From Azolla caroliniana (lineage: Eukaryota; Polypodiophyta): a DNA stretch of 64,000 nt. The stretch lies in contig JBHGNT010000014.1 in the NCBI GenBank assembly GCA_043228905.1, positions 1,054,001 through 1,118,000 of the forward strand, in the 5' to 3' direction. The translations under genes were made by a program, and so were the position numbers. A model generated the notes under the pieces. The model was not told the origin of the DNA. It was given only the letters and a program-made list of their open reading frames with translations, and did no database searches. Below, piece after piece: positions 31,358 to 42,588 of this stretch (the stretch's first letter is position 1; each line of letters begins with the position of its first letter).

Positions 31358-34300
31358 CTAACCGAACTGGTTTGTCGTTACGCCCATCTGATGCCGAAGG
31401 GACCGAAAGCGGTCTGCCGAAAGACACTTGGTCATTCCATCTGCGACATTGTCGGTTGTGGATATTTTCTCTAGACTGATTTTCCCTGAAATGACGCAGT
31501 CCCGAACGAAGTGATATCGAACGTCGATATGTTTGGAGGCGTTGTGGTGAACCGGATTTTTCGACAAGGCAACAACACCTTGACTGTCGCTATAGACAAC
31601 TGGGGCCGAGTCGTGGTCGACTTGTCGAAACGTGTGCGCCAGCCGGCCGAGCCACAAAGCTTCTTTTGCAGCGTCGGACGCAGCTACATATTCTGCTTCG
31701 GTCGTTGAGGTCGCTGTGCACTCCTGAAGTTTCGACTTCCACGAAATTGCTCCATTGCCGAATTTGAAGCAGTATCCAGTTGTTGATTTCCGACTGTTTA
31801 TACAGCCGGCGAAGTCCGAGTCGGTGTAACCGACTACGCCTGAGGTTGAGTTCGGACCGAAAAGAATGCCGTGGTCTTTTGTGCCAGCCAGATATTTGAA
31901 CACATGCTTGACTGCGTTCCAATGCGATCGGCCAGGATTGTGCATAAATCTGCTAACGACTCCTACGGCATGAGAAATATCAGGCCGTGTCGCGACCATC
32001 AGGTACATAAGGGAGCCGACTGCCGGTGCATACGGTACCGACTTCATATCTTCCCCCTCCGGACCGGATGTCGGGCAGTCTCGCTGAGAGAGCCGAAGAT
32101 TCATGGGGAGCGGGGTTGAAGCAGATTTGGCTGATTGCATGTTGAAGCGTTCCAAGACATGTCCGATATAGTCGGTCTGAGACAGAAAAAGATGTCGTTT
32201 ATCGCGATGCCGACTAATCTTCATGCCAAGTATGTGTCGTGCCGGACCGAGGTCCTTCATGGCAAACTTCAACCGCAGTTGCCGAATGAGATCGGCAAGT
32301 TCGCCCGCGTGGCGTCCAGAAATCAGCATGTCGTCCACGTAAATGATGAGGAAGATGGGTGATCCATCTTGAGCTGTGTTGGTAAAAAGACAATGGTCCT
32401 CATCGCTTTTGGAGAAGCCGATCGATTGGATGAAGTCGTCGAACTTCTTGTACCATTGTCGCGGTGCCTGTTTGAGGCCGTATAGACTCTTCCTGAGTCG
32501 GCAGACTAGATGTTCTTGGCCAGTTGCCACGAAGCCTTTTGGCTGCTCCATATAGATTTCCTCTTCAAGATCACCATGGAGGAAGGCTGTTTTGACATCT
32601 AGCTGAATCAGCTCCAAGTTGTCGGCTGCCACTATGCCGAGTAGAAAACGAAGGGTTGTCATTTTCACCACTGGTGAAAAAATCTCGTCGAAGTCGACGC
32701 CATATTCTTGTCGGAAGCCCTTCGCAACTAATCTGGCCTTGTACTTTGGGGTGGTCGAATCAGACGTCTCTTTCAGTCGATAAACCCACTTGCAAGGAAG
32801 AGCACGTCGATTCTTAGGTAATTCGACCAGATCCCAAGTCTTGTTTGCCCGAATGGAGTGCATTTCCGACTCCATCGCCAGATGCCAGGTGGCTGAATCG
32901 ACAGATGTCGATGCTTCTTCGTAAGACGTCGGTTCGCCGGCGTCGGTGAAGAAAATTCCAGGAGAATACCTCTCCGGAGGTTGCGACAGTCTCTCGGATC
33001 GTCGAGGTATGATCGGACTGGTCGTATCGGGTATCGAGGTCGGATGGTCCGAAAGCGAATTATTCTGCTGTGCCGAGTCAGAGTTGTCCGAGTCGGTAGT
33101 GTAAGGTTCAGCTACCCGTGAAGCTGACCGTGTGTTAGGAGCGGGGCCTTCTTGAAGGGTCGGCACATCGGAAAATGTTACCCTTCGGACTTCGATCGGT
33201 GTTTTGACTGATGGATTCATAGCCGACTCGTTGAACACAACGTCCGAACTTCGAACGATTTGTCTGCGTTCGGGGTCCCAGAGTCGGTATCCCATTTCGC
33301 CGTCTGATCCATATCCAAGGAAAATGCATTTCCTGGATCGAGGTGCAAGTTTTCGGCGATCATCTTTCGGAATAAGGGCGTACGCCTCGCATCCGAAGAT
33401 CCTCAGCTTGTCATAATTCGGCTTACTGCCGATCCATAGTTCCTGAGGAATTTGAAGTCCTAGAGGTCTGCTTGGCGACATATTGATTATGTGTACTGCC
33501 GTGAGTAGAGCCTCTGCCCAGAAGCCATCCGACAGTCCGGAGTGTTGGAGCATGGAAACTATCCGTTCTTGGATTGTCCGATTCATGCGTTCTGCAATCC
33601 CGTTTTGCTCCGGACTGTGTGGTGCCATAAATTCACGTCGGATGCCGCGTTGTCGGCAGAATTTGACGAATTCTTCTGATTTGAACTCTCCCCCATTGTC
33701 TGTCCGAAAGCATTTCAGTTTTCGGTCAGTTTGATTTTCGACCATCGCGAGCCAATCGGAGAAGATCGAGAAGACACGATCTTTGGTGCGAATTGGATAA
33801 GCCCACACCTTTCGAGTCGAATCGTCAATAAAACTGACGAAGTAAGAGGCACCGCCGAGAGACTGATGCGGCATTGGGCCACAGACGTCCGAGTGGACTA
33901 AATCGAGAGGCCTCGTTTCTCTTGGTGCTGATGTCGGGTGTGATGCGGCTGCTTGTTTGCCATACTGGCAATGTTCGCAGAATTGATGGTCCGAGAAGGA
34001 GAGTTTAGGGATGTATCCGGCTCTAGATAGGTGCGTAATGCCGGCCTTGCTGAGGTGTCCTAATCTTCTGTGCCATAGTGATGACACAGGAATATCCACC
34101 AAAAACAGGTTACCCTCTCTGAGCGTAACATGTAACGGATACAGTGAGTGTATCTTGGGTCCTCTAGCAAGCAGGAGGTTCCCCCTGTGGAGTGTCCACC
34201 CTCCCGAAGAAAAACCGGCACGAATGCCGTCTTCATCTAGTTGTCCGACTGAGATCAATGGCCTTGAGAGCTCGGGTACATGTCGGACATTGTGAAGTAC

Positions 34301-35389
34301 AAGTGTAGAGCCACCTGCAAGGTTGAGCTCTACTGTGCCGATTCCAATGATGTCACAGTGTTGCGAGTTGCCGACTCGAACTGAGTCGGAGTGACGGATC
34401 GTATATTGCCGAAATTGGGATCGATGAGGAGTCACGTGAAATGACGCGCCCGAATCTAAGAGCCATGTGCTCGATTCTTCAGTCGTGAGCAGAACTTCTG
34501 ATCCGACTGGATTTTCGATTGATAGTATATTCGGGTTGTTTGGTAGCACATCAGCTGAGAAGTTGACGTAATTGATCTCCTCATACCGGCCACTCTTCTT
34601 GTCTGATTTCTGAGACTTGTCGTTCTTGTTCTTGAGTGCGCGGCAGTCGGCTTTGATGTGTCCGGGTTTCTTGCAATAGTTGCAGATTCGATTGTCCCGT
34701 GACTGGCTCCGTCTTCTCTGATTGTTCGGCTGCCGTGAGGAATCTCTTCCTCGTATGTTCGATCGTTCTGTCGAACCTTGTACTACATAAGCGTCGTCTG
34801 TTGAGTCTTTGGCGAAAGACTTTCTCCGAGCTGCTTCGGTCAGGATTGCGCTCGTGACTTCGGAGTATTTAACAGCCGTGGTTGACGCGTTGCACACGGT
34901 TGTGACGAAAGTTTCCCATGATGAGGGAAGGCTGCTCATGAGTATCATTGCTCTGAGTTCATCCTCGATTGCCGTCCCCTGGGATGAGATTTGGGAGCTT
35001 ATGCTTTCGTACTCATTGAGATGTGCTTGAACCGAATCCGATTCTTTCATCCGCAAGTTGTAGAGGCGCCGGATCAGAAACATCTTCGTTGCAGCGACCT
35101 TCTTTTCGTAGGTGTCCGACAGTGTTTTCCACAGTTCGAATGCTGTCGTACACGATTGCACCGTAAAGTATACCGATTCCGATAGGTGCATCCGAATCGT
35201 GGCGCGGACGATTCTGTCCAGCTTCTGCCACTCAATTGGTTTGTATCCTTCTGGAGGTTCTTCATTTTCGATGGGATCAATTTGCCCCTTGACTATGAGG
35301 TAGTCCTGCATTTGCTCCTTCCAGAAGTTGAAGTTCGATCCATCGAACTTTCGTAGACTCATTTCTGACGAGCCGGATGTTGATGTCAT
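31358..35389 (-). CDS. Copia Gag-Pol polyprotein of element G (1343 aa)
   Basis: ATG at 35387-35389. Order as in Ty1/copia. Gag has a CCHC zinc knuckle C236-x2-C239-x4-H244-x4-C249. Protease has D312-S-G (WLLDSGASFHVTP). Pre-integrase has LWHRRLGHLS and CEHCQYGKQ. The integrase core has SDVCGP, FRTDNGGEF and PEQNGIAERMNR. RT has DVKTAFLHGDLEEEIYMEQP, LYGLKQAPRQWY and catalytic YVDD at 1017-1020. RNase H has YTDSDFAGC, STTEAEYVAASD and YSDSQGVVALSKN, ending KHIDVRYHFVRD. No internal stop or frameshift. It supplies all functions for particle formation, cDNA synthesis and insertion. Length is normal for the family. Confidence 0.97.
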   Translation of the reverse strand: MTSTSGSSEMSLRKFDGSNFNFWKEQMQDYLIVKGQIDPIENEEPPEGYKPIEWQKLDRIVRATIRMHLSESVYFTVQSCTTAFELWKTLSDTYEKKVAATKMFLIRRLYNLRMKESDSVQAHLNEYESISSQISSQGTAIEDELRAMILMSSLPSSWETFVTTVCNASTTAVKYSEVTSAILTEAARRKSFAKDSTDDAYVVQGSTERSNIRGRDSSRQPNNQRRRSQSRDNRICNYCKKPGHIKADCRALKNKNDKSQKSDKKSGRYEEINYVNFSADVLPNNPNILSIENPVGSEVLLTTEESSTWLLDSGASFHVTPHRSQFRQYTIRHSDSVRVGNSQHCDIIGIGTVELNLAGGSTLVLHNVRHVPELSRPLISVGQLDEDGIRAGFSSGGWTLHRGNLLLARGPKIHSLYPLHVTLREGNLFLVDIPVSSLWHRRLGHLSKAGITHLSRAGYIPKLSFSDHQFCEHCQYGKQAAASHPTSAPRETRPLDLVHSDVCGPMPHQSLGGASYFVSFIDDSTRKVWAYPIRTKDRVFSIFSDWLAMVENQTDRKLKCFRTDNGGEFKSEEFVKFCRQRGIRREFMAPHSPEQNGIAERMNRTIQERIVSMLQHSGLSDGFWAEALLTAVHIINMSPSRPLGLQIPQELWIGSKPNYDKLRIFGCEAYALIPKDDRRKLAPRSRKCIFLGYGSDGEMGYRLWDPERRQIVRSSDVVFNESAMNPSVKTPIEVRRVTFSDVPTLQEGPAPNTRSASRVAEPYTTDSDNSDSAQQNNSLSDHPTSIPDTTSPIIPRRSERLSQPPERYSPGIFFTDAGEPTSYEEASTSVDSATWHLAMESEMHSIRANKTWDLVELPKNRRALPCKWVYRLKETSDSTTPKYKARLVAKGFRQEYGVDFDEIFSPVVKMTTLRFLLGIVAADNLELIQLDVKTAFLHGDLEEEIYMEQPKGFVATGQEHLVCRLRKSLYGLKQAPRQWYKKFDDFIQSIGFSKSDEDHCLFTNTAQDGSPIFLIIYVDDMLISGRHAGELADLIRQLRLKFAMKDLGPARHILGMKISRHRDKRHLFLSQTDYIGHVLERFNMQSAKSASTPLPMNLRLSQRDCPTSGPEGEDMKSVPYAPAVGSLMYLMVATRPDISHAVGVVSRFMHNPGRSHWNAVKHVFKYLAGTKDHGILFGPNSTSGVVGYTDSDFAGCINSRKSTTGYCFKFGNGAISWKSKLQECTATSTTEAEYVAASDAAKEALWLGRLAHTFRQVDHDSAPVVYSDSQGVVALSKNPVHHNASKHIDVRYHFVRDCVISGKISLEKISTTDNVADGMTKCLSADRFRSLRHQMGVTTNQFG

Positions 35390-35911
35390 GACTCTGCCCT
35401 AAGTCGGCTACGAACTTTGGTGAAGTGCAGCGGTTTGGCCCACTCAGTGTCGTTCTAGCCGAAGTTGGACACAAGTGATGTTGATTACGGAGAGTCGGGG
35501 ATTTGGTTCGGATTGACTACCGACAACTGTCTTAGTCGAGTTGAACCTAGATTTAACGATCCGACAGTACTTCAAGCCGATTCGGTTTCGGTTGACTGCA
35601 ACAGTGAGAGCAATGGAACCGACTGGTCCTTCCGATTATTGTCCAATCGAATGAAACACGAACTGGGGTTGTCCTTGAAGTCGTCGTTGTGCAGGAAGCC
35701 CACCTCAAGCAGTTACGATCAAGGAAGTAGAGTACAGCCGACTGGTTTACTCCGAGTGATGATCTAACGCAGCGAGATTCAAGCTTGTGTTTGCCTACTT
35801 TCTTCTCTGTTTCTTCGAATGACGCAGGAAACCGAATGCTTTGTAGACTAGGATGAAGCGAAAAACCGAATACTGTGCAGGCTGTGATGACGGCCGACAG
35901 CGGGTTGAGGA

Positions 35912-35929
35912 ACCTTGCTCTGATACCAA
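35912..35929 (-). other. Primer binding site of element G (initiator-Met type)
   Basis: Minus strand TTGGTATCAGAGCAAGGT contains TGGTATCAGAGC, the standard plant copia site complementary to tRNA-iMet, one to two bases inside the 5' LTR. Confidence 0.93.
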
Positions 35930-35930
35930 A

Positions 35931-36233
35931 TGTTGAAGACAAAGGCCGTCAATGCGGAAGATCGAGAAGCATTCGATTGGGGTTGAGTACCTGCGTATGA
36001 CAGTTTTCAAGATTTTGCACAGAGATAGAGAGAGAGAGAGAGAGGAGGCACAAAAGACTCTTTCTATTTCATAGAAACAATAATACAACCAACCTTACAA
36101 AAAGGTTACTAGGTCACTTTATATAGTGACAAACTTAGGGCAACTACCATTTATGCTAATTACACAAATGGCCCAGACTTGAGCTATACAAAGGGATAGT
36201 GTGAATACGTCCATTATACACTTGTATTCGACA
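35931..36233 (-). repeat. 5' LTR of element G (303 bp)
   Basis: Partner of 30862-31164. On the minus strand it carries TATATAAAGTGACC, a plausible TATA region. Confidence 0.96.
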
Positions 36234-36443
36234 GGTTGTAGATAGACCAAGCGGGGAAAGGAGTGGCTATGGAGGGGAGAGGGAGACGAAACCACCAAGA
36301 ACGATTTGGGCACACCCGAATCGTAGACATAACTTGGTGTAAGCGAGGATTAGAAGAGATAGGGGGAGGGGAGAGGGAGATGAGGAATCAAACACTAATA
36401 ATAAACTCTACATAAGATTAAGGATTAAAACATACCCATAAGC

Positions 36444-36480
<37 letters not shown>

Positions 36481-37691
36481 AAAGCAAAACTAATATTCAT
36501 TAAGAGAGGGTTTACAATGAGATAGGGGAAATGAGAATGGCCACGAGCAAACTAGTTTCGCTCCCTACGGGGCTCATTAGTGCTAAAATGATTATTAGGG
36601 GTGGATAGGTTTATATAAGGAGTTTTAGGAGAGGCTTTAGAGAAATGACAATAGGGAGTGGGGGTGTGTGCTTATGGATATGATTGAAAAGGGGAAGATT
36701 TGGAGAAGAAGGGGGTGGATTTTATGGGCTTTAATGTGATCAGAGGGAGGATGTGCAACAAACCCATAAGATTGTAAGGCACATGGGAACACATAGTGGG
36801 TTATATAGATAGGTAAATAGATAGATGTTTTTAGTGTCCATAGAGAAGCCAATATTGACCCATGGGACCTAAGCACAAACGTTATCTTGATGTGTGTATC
36901 CTTCATAAAAAGGGACATTCATACTTTGAAGCACCAAGTCTCAATGTGTGAATAAAGCATACCCAAATGAGTTCAACCTTCTAGGTGTTCTCTTTAGTGT
37001 GGCACTCAAGTCATCACCCTCGCTTAATATATCATCATAGCTTTCACAAATTGCACTATATGTAGAGCATGTAAAAAGCAAGTGATACTCATGGTCTACT
37101 AACCCTTCCTTGCATACCTAACACGCCTTTATGTTTGGCTGACTTTGATTCCATAATGCCACTTCAATACTAGGTCGAGAGCCTTAGGATGGAACTAGCT
37201 ACTATCATCAACATGGGACTCTCAATAAAATTATTGAGACTCTCAATGGGGCAAAAATGTTAAGGTCATGGGCATTTGAGCTAATTTTAGTGGTTTCCAA
37301 GGTACGACAAAAGGGAGATTGGTTATGATAGGACAAGTCACACATGACAATCTGAGAGCGTAAGGAGTTCAACTATAAAATAAGATTGGCTACACCCTGG
37401 ACATGACATCTTGGAGACATTGTGGATACTTTTTATGTGAGGCAAAGCTTTTGTGCTTTCACTTGTATAATTTAAGGCTATATTCGGTGGTATGGGATGC
37501 CAATGGGTTTTATACTTATATCTTTTTCTTTGCTCAAAAGTGGTGGTTATGGCTAAGCGCAATCCATTTTTCATTAATTTCTTATCATTAAATATAATGT
37601 CATAATATTTGATATTAGAGAAAAGGACACAAAACGAAAAGAGCATCCCATTAAGTTCGTCCTATATCACTAAATATAGCCATATATATTA

Positions 37692-38522
37692 TACCTTGGG
37701 TCTAAACATGAGAGATTTACTTCATCCACAAAGAGTGAACAATTTCTTTGACGTGTTGTGTTGAAGGCGATGATTAATTCTCTTTATATAACTAAACTTT
37801 GAGGCTCCAATCCACCACATGTCCTAGAAGAGTCAATTCCCACTTATCTTACTCTTAAAACCTTTACAATTAGGCTTTAAAATTGTTTCATAAAGCTATG
37901 CTTGTGGCAAATATCCATCATGCTCACACATGTCTACCAATCTGGCACATGAAATGTACATACTATATGTCTATAAAATATGTGCATGCATACTAGTACA
38001 ATTATTGTAATTACTCAAATGTCATATAATAATACTAAAGTAAGTCAAAATACCTTGGGTCTAAAACATGAGAGATTTACCTCATTGACAAAGAGTGAAC
38101 AATTTCTTTGGCGTGTTGTGTTGAAGGCGATGATTAGTCCTCTTTATATAACAACTCTGAGGTTCCAATCCACCACATGTCCTAGAAGAGTCAATTCCCA
38201 CTTATCTTACTCTTAGAACCTTTACAATTAGGCTTTAAAATTGTTTCATAAAGCTAAACTAAACTCTAAGGCTCCAATCCACCACACGTCCTAGAAGAGT
38301 CAATTCCCACTTATCTTACTCGTAGAACCTTTACAATTAGGCTTTAAAATTGTTTCATAAAGCTATGCTTGTGACAAATATCCATCATGCTCAAACATGT
38401 CTACCAATCTAGCACATGAAATATACATACTATATGTCTATAAAATATGGGCATGCATACTAGTACAATTATTGTAATTGCTCAAATGCCATATAATAAT
38501 AATAATAAAGTAGGTCAAAATA
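37692..38522. repeat. Direct duplication of ~359 bp with a nested 105-bp duplication
   Basis: Copy 1 is 37692-38050 and copy 2 is 38051-38522, both starting TACCTTGGGTCTAAA and ending AGTCAAAAT or AGGTCAAAAT. Copy 2 also repeats the CCAATCCACCACATGTCCTA to CATAAAGCTA part (about 38160-38259 and 38268-38362). The copies are strongly similar but not identical. Confidence 0.88.
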
Positions 38523-40539
38523 TTACAATTTTCTAATGTTAAGCATTTTCCTATTGAGAATAAAAACACGACTACTTAATAGGTCATTTCTTATAGGAAT
38601 TTGTACATATGAGTTTAATGAAAATAAAATTGAGGGATGCAATTTGTTTAATTTTCGACCTTGTCAAATGTGTACTTTTTTTCCAAGATGTTGAAAAAAT
38701 GGATGGCAAGATTGTCCCTAAGGACCCTACATATGCTTGTGATTGGATGGCATGATGGGGTTGTCCATTCTTAGTTTCTCAACATTGATTTGTATCAGTT
38801 CTATAGTGATGATCTTTATTAGTAAAAAGAAGCTTTCGGTGATATCAATGTCTAACTGCGTTCAAAGCTTGCTAGTTGTGTCTTGAGGCTTGTTGAAAAA
38901 TAACAGGTTTTGTTAGGCAGACATTTGTTGTTATGTGGATAGTGATTGCCCCACCTTTCTTTATCTAAGGTCACAAACAATAGCCAAATCTAAATGAAAG
39001 CAACATGTAAATAATCGAGTATCTATAGATACTTAAGCGTGTACATAGATTGATTCACCTAACTGATGGGAAGCAGTTTCCTCTTGGAAAATAAAGAATG
39101 AAAAATTTCCCTCATTTATCTCTAAAAAGATTCTCTCTACAAATACAATTTCCCTCTCTAGAGTATAGGTTGTGCTTTATGGTTACATGTTCAACCGAGT
39201 TCATTCATTAGATTTCAATGCGATAACAACCCAAAGCAAGCGTTTTGAATGGCACAATGGTTTGCTATAATTCCACTCCTAAATTCCTAAAACACAACAA
39301 AAGTTTACTATTAGATTTGTGTGGGAGTGAGGAATCACAAAATAGAAGCACAAACAAGAGTGACGAAGTAGATCACACGAAGAAGAAGAAAGAGGATAGT
39401 CGGAAGAGATCTTTATTCACTATGATGAACAACGTTTTTGTAAGTATGAGTGAAGCGAGAGCTATATATGAAATAATGAAACCGTAACTTCCATGAGTAT
39501 TATGTACTACCACATATATGAGTATATCATATACTTGTGGTTACATGGGAAAAAACCTCTAGCCAGCTCTAGAGTAAAAAGTACCCATGTATAGGGAAAT
39601 GCTTCACATCAAAGTTATTCGAGGGACACATAAGTGTAACAAAATCTTTGTGTAACTTCAAATAGTTGGTGCTACACCGAGTATACGTGTAAAACTTGGC
39701 TAGAGTTATGCCTTCTCTTCCAAAGTTGTATGGAAGACTAGATCAATGCCTCTCCTTATTGTTGGAAAGATGGGTAAGAGTGATCACCAATGGCTCTTAT
39801 GCTATGCATGAATGTGTGAATGATTTGAACAAAACCCTCACTTTCTCAACAAACTAGCTTCTTAATTAAGGACGGATGGTGCTAGAGCTCTACCCACCCC
39901 ATCATATCCACTATTGTTTGACTACTCTAGATATTGGGTGATGTGTTTTACCTGGAGAATGAGAAATGGGTTCTTGTTTGATGGATTTCATGGGGGCATC
40001 ACAACGATTCCCTAGGTTGAAAGTAAAGTCAATTTGGCAAATTTCACAAATATGTTGTATGGGGATGTTGTTTGAAGACGAGGTAGATTTATGTCATCTA
40101 GTATTAGAACACTTGAGAAGATTTACCTTGGCATATCACTATTAATGAAGTAGTGGTGATAGGAAGGGTTGTATTATCATCTTGTTTTAATAATAAACAT
40201 AGATTTACGAAAATAAAAAGGGAGAGTATATTATAGTCCTTGGAGGTCAAGTAACTAATGGAACCAAAAGTGAAATATTTTTATATAGCACGTGTAGGAT
40301 TGAGTAGTGATTCTCGATGTTTAAGAGTTGTAATAAATTATAATAAATATTGTCATGAACATGTGTGAAAATGAGAGCAGGGCCACTTGAAGCTGTGCAT
40401 GCAATTCAATACATGTATGCTCTTGATTATCATGTGTCTCAGTATAATAAAATAAAATAAAATTTGCACTTCTTGTCACAGTCGTGAATGTATGTGTATC
40501 ATAGTTGTTAAAAAACACGTATTCTACGTTTTAGAACTG

Positions 40540-40870
40540 TCGTTTTTAAAAATTTGACGTATTCAACGTATTTAACAAGTATTTATCATTTCAAAAAATA
40601 TTTTCTTATTTTGAAAAAAAAACTTTAAATTTAAGAAGTATTTAACGTATTTTACAAATATTCTACATGTATTCTAAGTATTCTAAACGTATTCTACATG
40701 TATTCTAAGTATTCTAAACGTATTCTACATGTATTCTAAGTATTTAACGTATTTAACGTACTTTATCTATAAAATACGTATTCTAAGTATTTAAAAAAAT
40801 AAAGTTAGAATACTTGTAGAATACTTAGAATACGTATTGTACGCGTATTTTTTGCTAAGTATTTTACAAC
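40540..40870. repeat. TATTC-rich minisatellite with inverted flank
   Basis: A 31-bp unit (ATTCTACATGTATTCTAAGT..) starts at 40660, 40691 and 40722, surrounded by looser GTATTTAACGTATT repeats. 40807-40845 runs on the opposite strand (AGAATACTTGTAGAATAC), giving hairpin potential. Confidence 0.85.
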
Positions 40871-41074
40871 AATGATGTGTATGCATGGGTGAGTACACAT
40901 GTGTTTGTAAATATGAACTTGTATGTGTATTTGTGTGAAGGAGTGTGAAAAAATGTATATTTATGCATAAGTGTAGTTATAAGAATGGTTATGCACATGT
41001 GTAAATGTGTGTAGGTGCAAATGTGTATGTGTATTTTTGGAAGTGTGCATAGATGTGAGTCTCTAAGGGGTTCA

Positions 41075-42123
41075 ATGCGATTCTAACGGTGGTCAATCGA
41101 TACACGAAGATGGCTCATTTCTTGCCATGTACTAAGGAGATCTCCAGTGAAGACACTGCCGAAATTGTCATGCGTGAAGTATGTCGGCATCATGGACTTC
41201 CCGATAGTATCATCAGCGACCGTGGACCCCAGTTCGTGTCAAAATTCTAGAAGCACCTTTTTAACATGCTCAAGGTCTCTTGTAACCTCTCCTCCGGCTA
41301 CCACCCACAAACCGACGGCCAAGCTGAACGAACAAATCAAACGCTGGAGCAGTATCTGCGGTGCTTTCTCAGTTATCATCAGGACGACTGGGCAGATATT
41401 CTCCACTTCGCCGAATTTGCCTATAACAACTCTATCCACACATCCACTAAAGTTACGCCATTTTATGCTTATATGGGATGTCATCCCCGGTGGAGTGTAC
41501 TTGAAACCCCAGAGGTGTCCACAAATCCGTGCGCGGAGGATCGTTTGGAGCGGTTACGCAAGATACAAGCGGATTTATCTACTCATCTCCAGCAAGCTCA
41601 ACAAACACACAAGGTCTACGCGGATCGTCATCGACTTCCATCCAGTTTTAATATTGGAGATCGAGTGTGGCTGCTACGACGACACATCAAGACTACTCAC
41701 CCATGTGAGAAGTTGGATTATCGGCGATTAGGTCCTTTTCGTATTTTCTGACAGATTAATGATGTCGCTTTTCATCTCGATCTACCTCCTCAACTTCGGA
41801 TACATCCAGTGTTTCATAGTTCTCTCCTTGAACCCTACCACGAGAGCACCATCCCAGGACGTCTTATCCAACCTCCACCCCCGATCGAGCTTGAAGATGG
41901 GCCGGAGTACGAGGTTGCCGCCATCCTTGATTCCAAGATTGTTCGCAACAAGCTCTACTATCTAGTCGATTGGCTAGGCTATAGTCCCAACGAACGTACT
42001 TGGGAACCGATCGAGAATGTGACCAATGCTCGTGCTCTTCTTGAAGACTTCCATCGTCAATATCCACACAAACCGGGTCCTCAATCCAAGACGACTCGTG
42101 ACACTAGTCGTTTTAAAGGGGGG
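41075..42123 (+). pseudogene. Integrase with C-terminal chromodomain (element H)
   Basis: Integrase core from VNRYTKMAHFLPC: the second catalytic Asp is in ISDRGPQF and the Glu in HPQTDGQAERTNQTLE. WADILHFAEFAYNNS and GDRVWLLRRHIKT (GPY/F region LGPFRIF) follow. Roughly the last 70 residues are a chromodomain, YEVAAILDSK..YYLVDWLGYSPNERTWEPIENV, with the aromatic positions kept; in this family it is thought to guide insertion to marked heterochromatin. TAG at about 41249 (after FVSKF) and TGA at 41750-41752 (after FRIF) break the frame. Confidence 0.85.
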
Positions 42124-42127
42124 ATAG
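42115..42127 (+). other. Polypurine tract of element H
   Basis: AAAGGGGGGATAG immediately before TGTCATGATATGG. Confidence 0.85.
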
Positions 42128-42143
42128 TGTCATGATATGGCAA

Positions 42144-42197
42144 GACTCGAACCCATGACCTTAGGTTATATGGGTCGAGCTCTTTACCATTAGACCA
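42144..42197 (-). other. tRNA-like Pol III module in the H LTR
   Basis: Minus-strand A box TGGTCTAATGG (42187-42197) and B box GGTTCGAGTC (42144-42153), both perfect consensus, with a 33-base gap. GACC/GGTC can pair where an anticodon stem would lie. This is the best preserved of the set. Confidence 0.7.
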
Positions 42198-42422
42198 TCT
42201 ATTGGAATACGTAGGATATTATTTTCATTTACATTTTATTATAGGAAATTAGTGTATATTCCAGATTTCTCTGGGACATTCTAGAAGCTTCAAGATTACT
42301 CCTGAAAACACTATAAAAGAGGGCACTAGGCATTATGTTGAACCAAATTGGTTCAACGCCAGTCTTAAGCCTTTTAGCCACCATTGTATATTCTCTTCAT
42401 ATAATACATATCTTTCTTATCA

Positions 42423-42426
<4 letters not shown>

Positions 42427-42478
<52 letters not shown>
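42427..42478. repeat. (CT)n microsatellite
   Basis: About 25 CT repeats inside the H LTR. Confidence 0.95.
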
Positions 42479-42484
<6 letters not shown>

Positions 42485-42588
42485 GTCTCGCTCACTCCTT
42501 CCTTCTCTCGAAGAAGTTCTACACCTCTCATAGTACTAATCCTTCGTTTAGTACTAATTCCTTCTCTGTCTCAGTATTGTTCCTGACA

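Larger units (their letters stand above)
30862..36233 (-). mobile_element. Intact Ty1/copia element G
   Basis: LTRs of 303 bp at 30862-31164 and 35931-36233 appear identical by eye, with TGTTGAAGAC..TATTCGACA termini. A perfect 5-bp duplication GGTTG lies on both sides (30857-30861, 36234-36238). PBS and PPT are canonical and the single polyprotein ORF is intact. By structure this is a recent, potentially active insertion. Confidence 0.97.
36239..41065. other. AT-rich intergenic DNA with duplications
   Basis: No supported gene. A (GA)n tract lies at 36449-36477, a direct duplication at 37692-38522 and a TATTC-type minisatellite at 40540-40870 (listed separately). The remaining sequence has stops in all frames. 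The last 150 bases are TGTATG-rich, leading into chromovirus H. Confidence 0.6.
41066..42588 (+). mobile_element. 3' end of a Ty3 chromovirus H
   Basis: Integrase core, chromodomain, PPT and 3' LTR are present. RT and everything 5' of the integrase core are missing, with no 5' LTR. Internal stops make it a dead fragment. Confidence 0.88.
42128..42588 (+). repeat. 3' LTR of element H (461 bp)
   Basis: TGTCATGATATGGC to TTCCTGACA. It includes an antisense tRNA-like module near its start, ACTATAAAAGAGG as probable TATA box (near 42309), and a (CT)n tract 42427-42478. Confidence 0.85.

Noticed and set aside
17601-42197. Genuine tRNA genes at the A/B box sites
   Set aside because: Boxes fit, but acceptor and T stems do not form a proper cloverleaf and all sites lie within LTRs, so they are called tRNA-like only.
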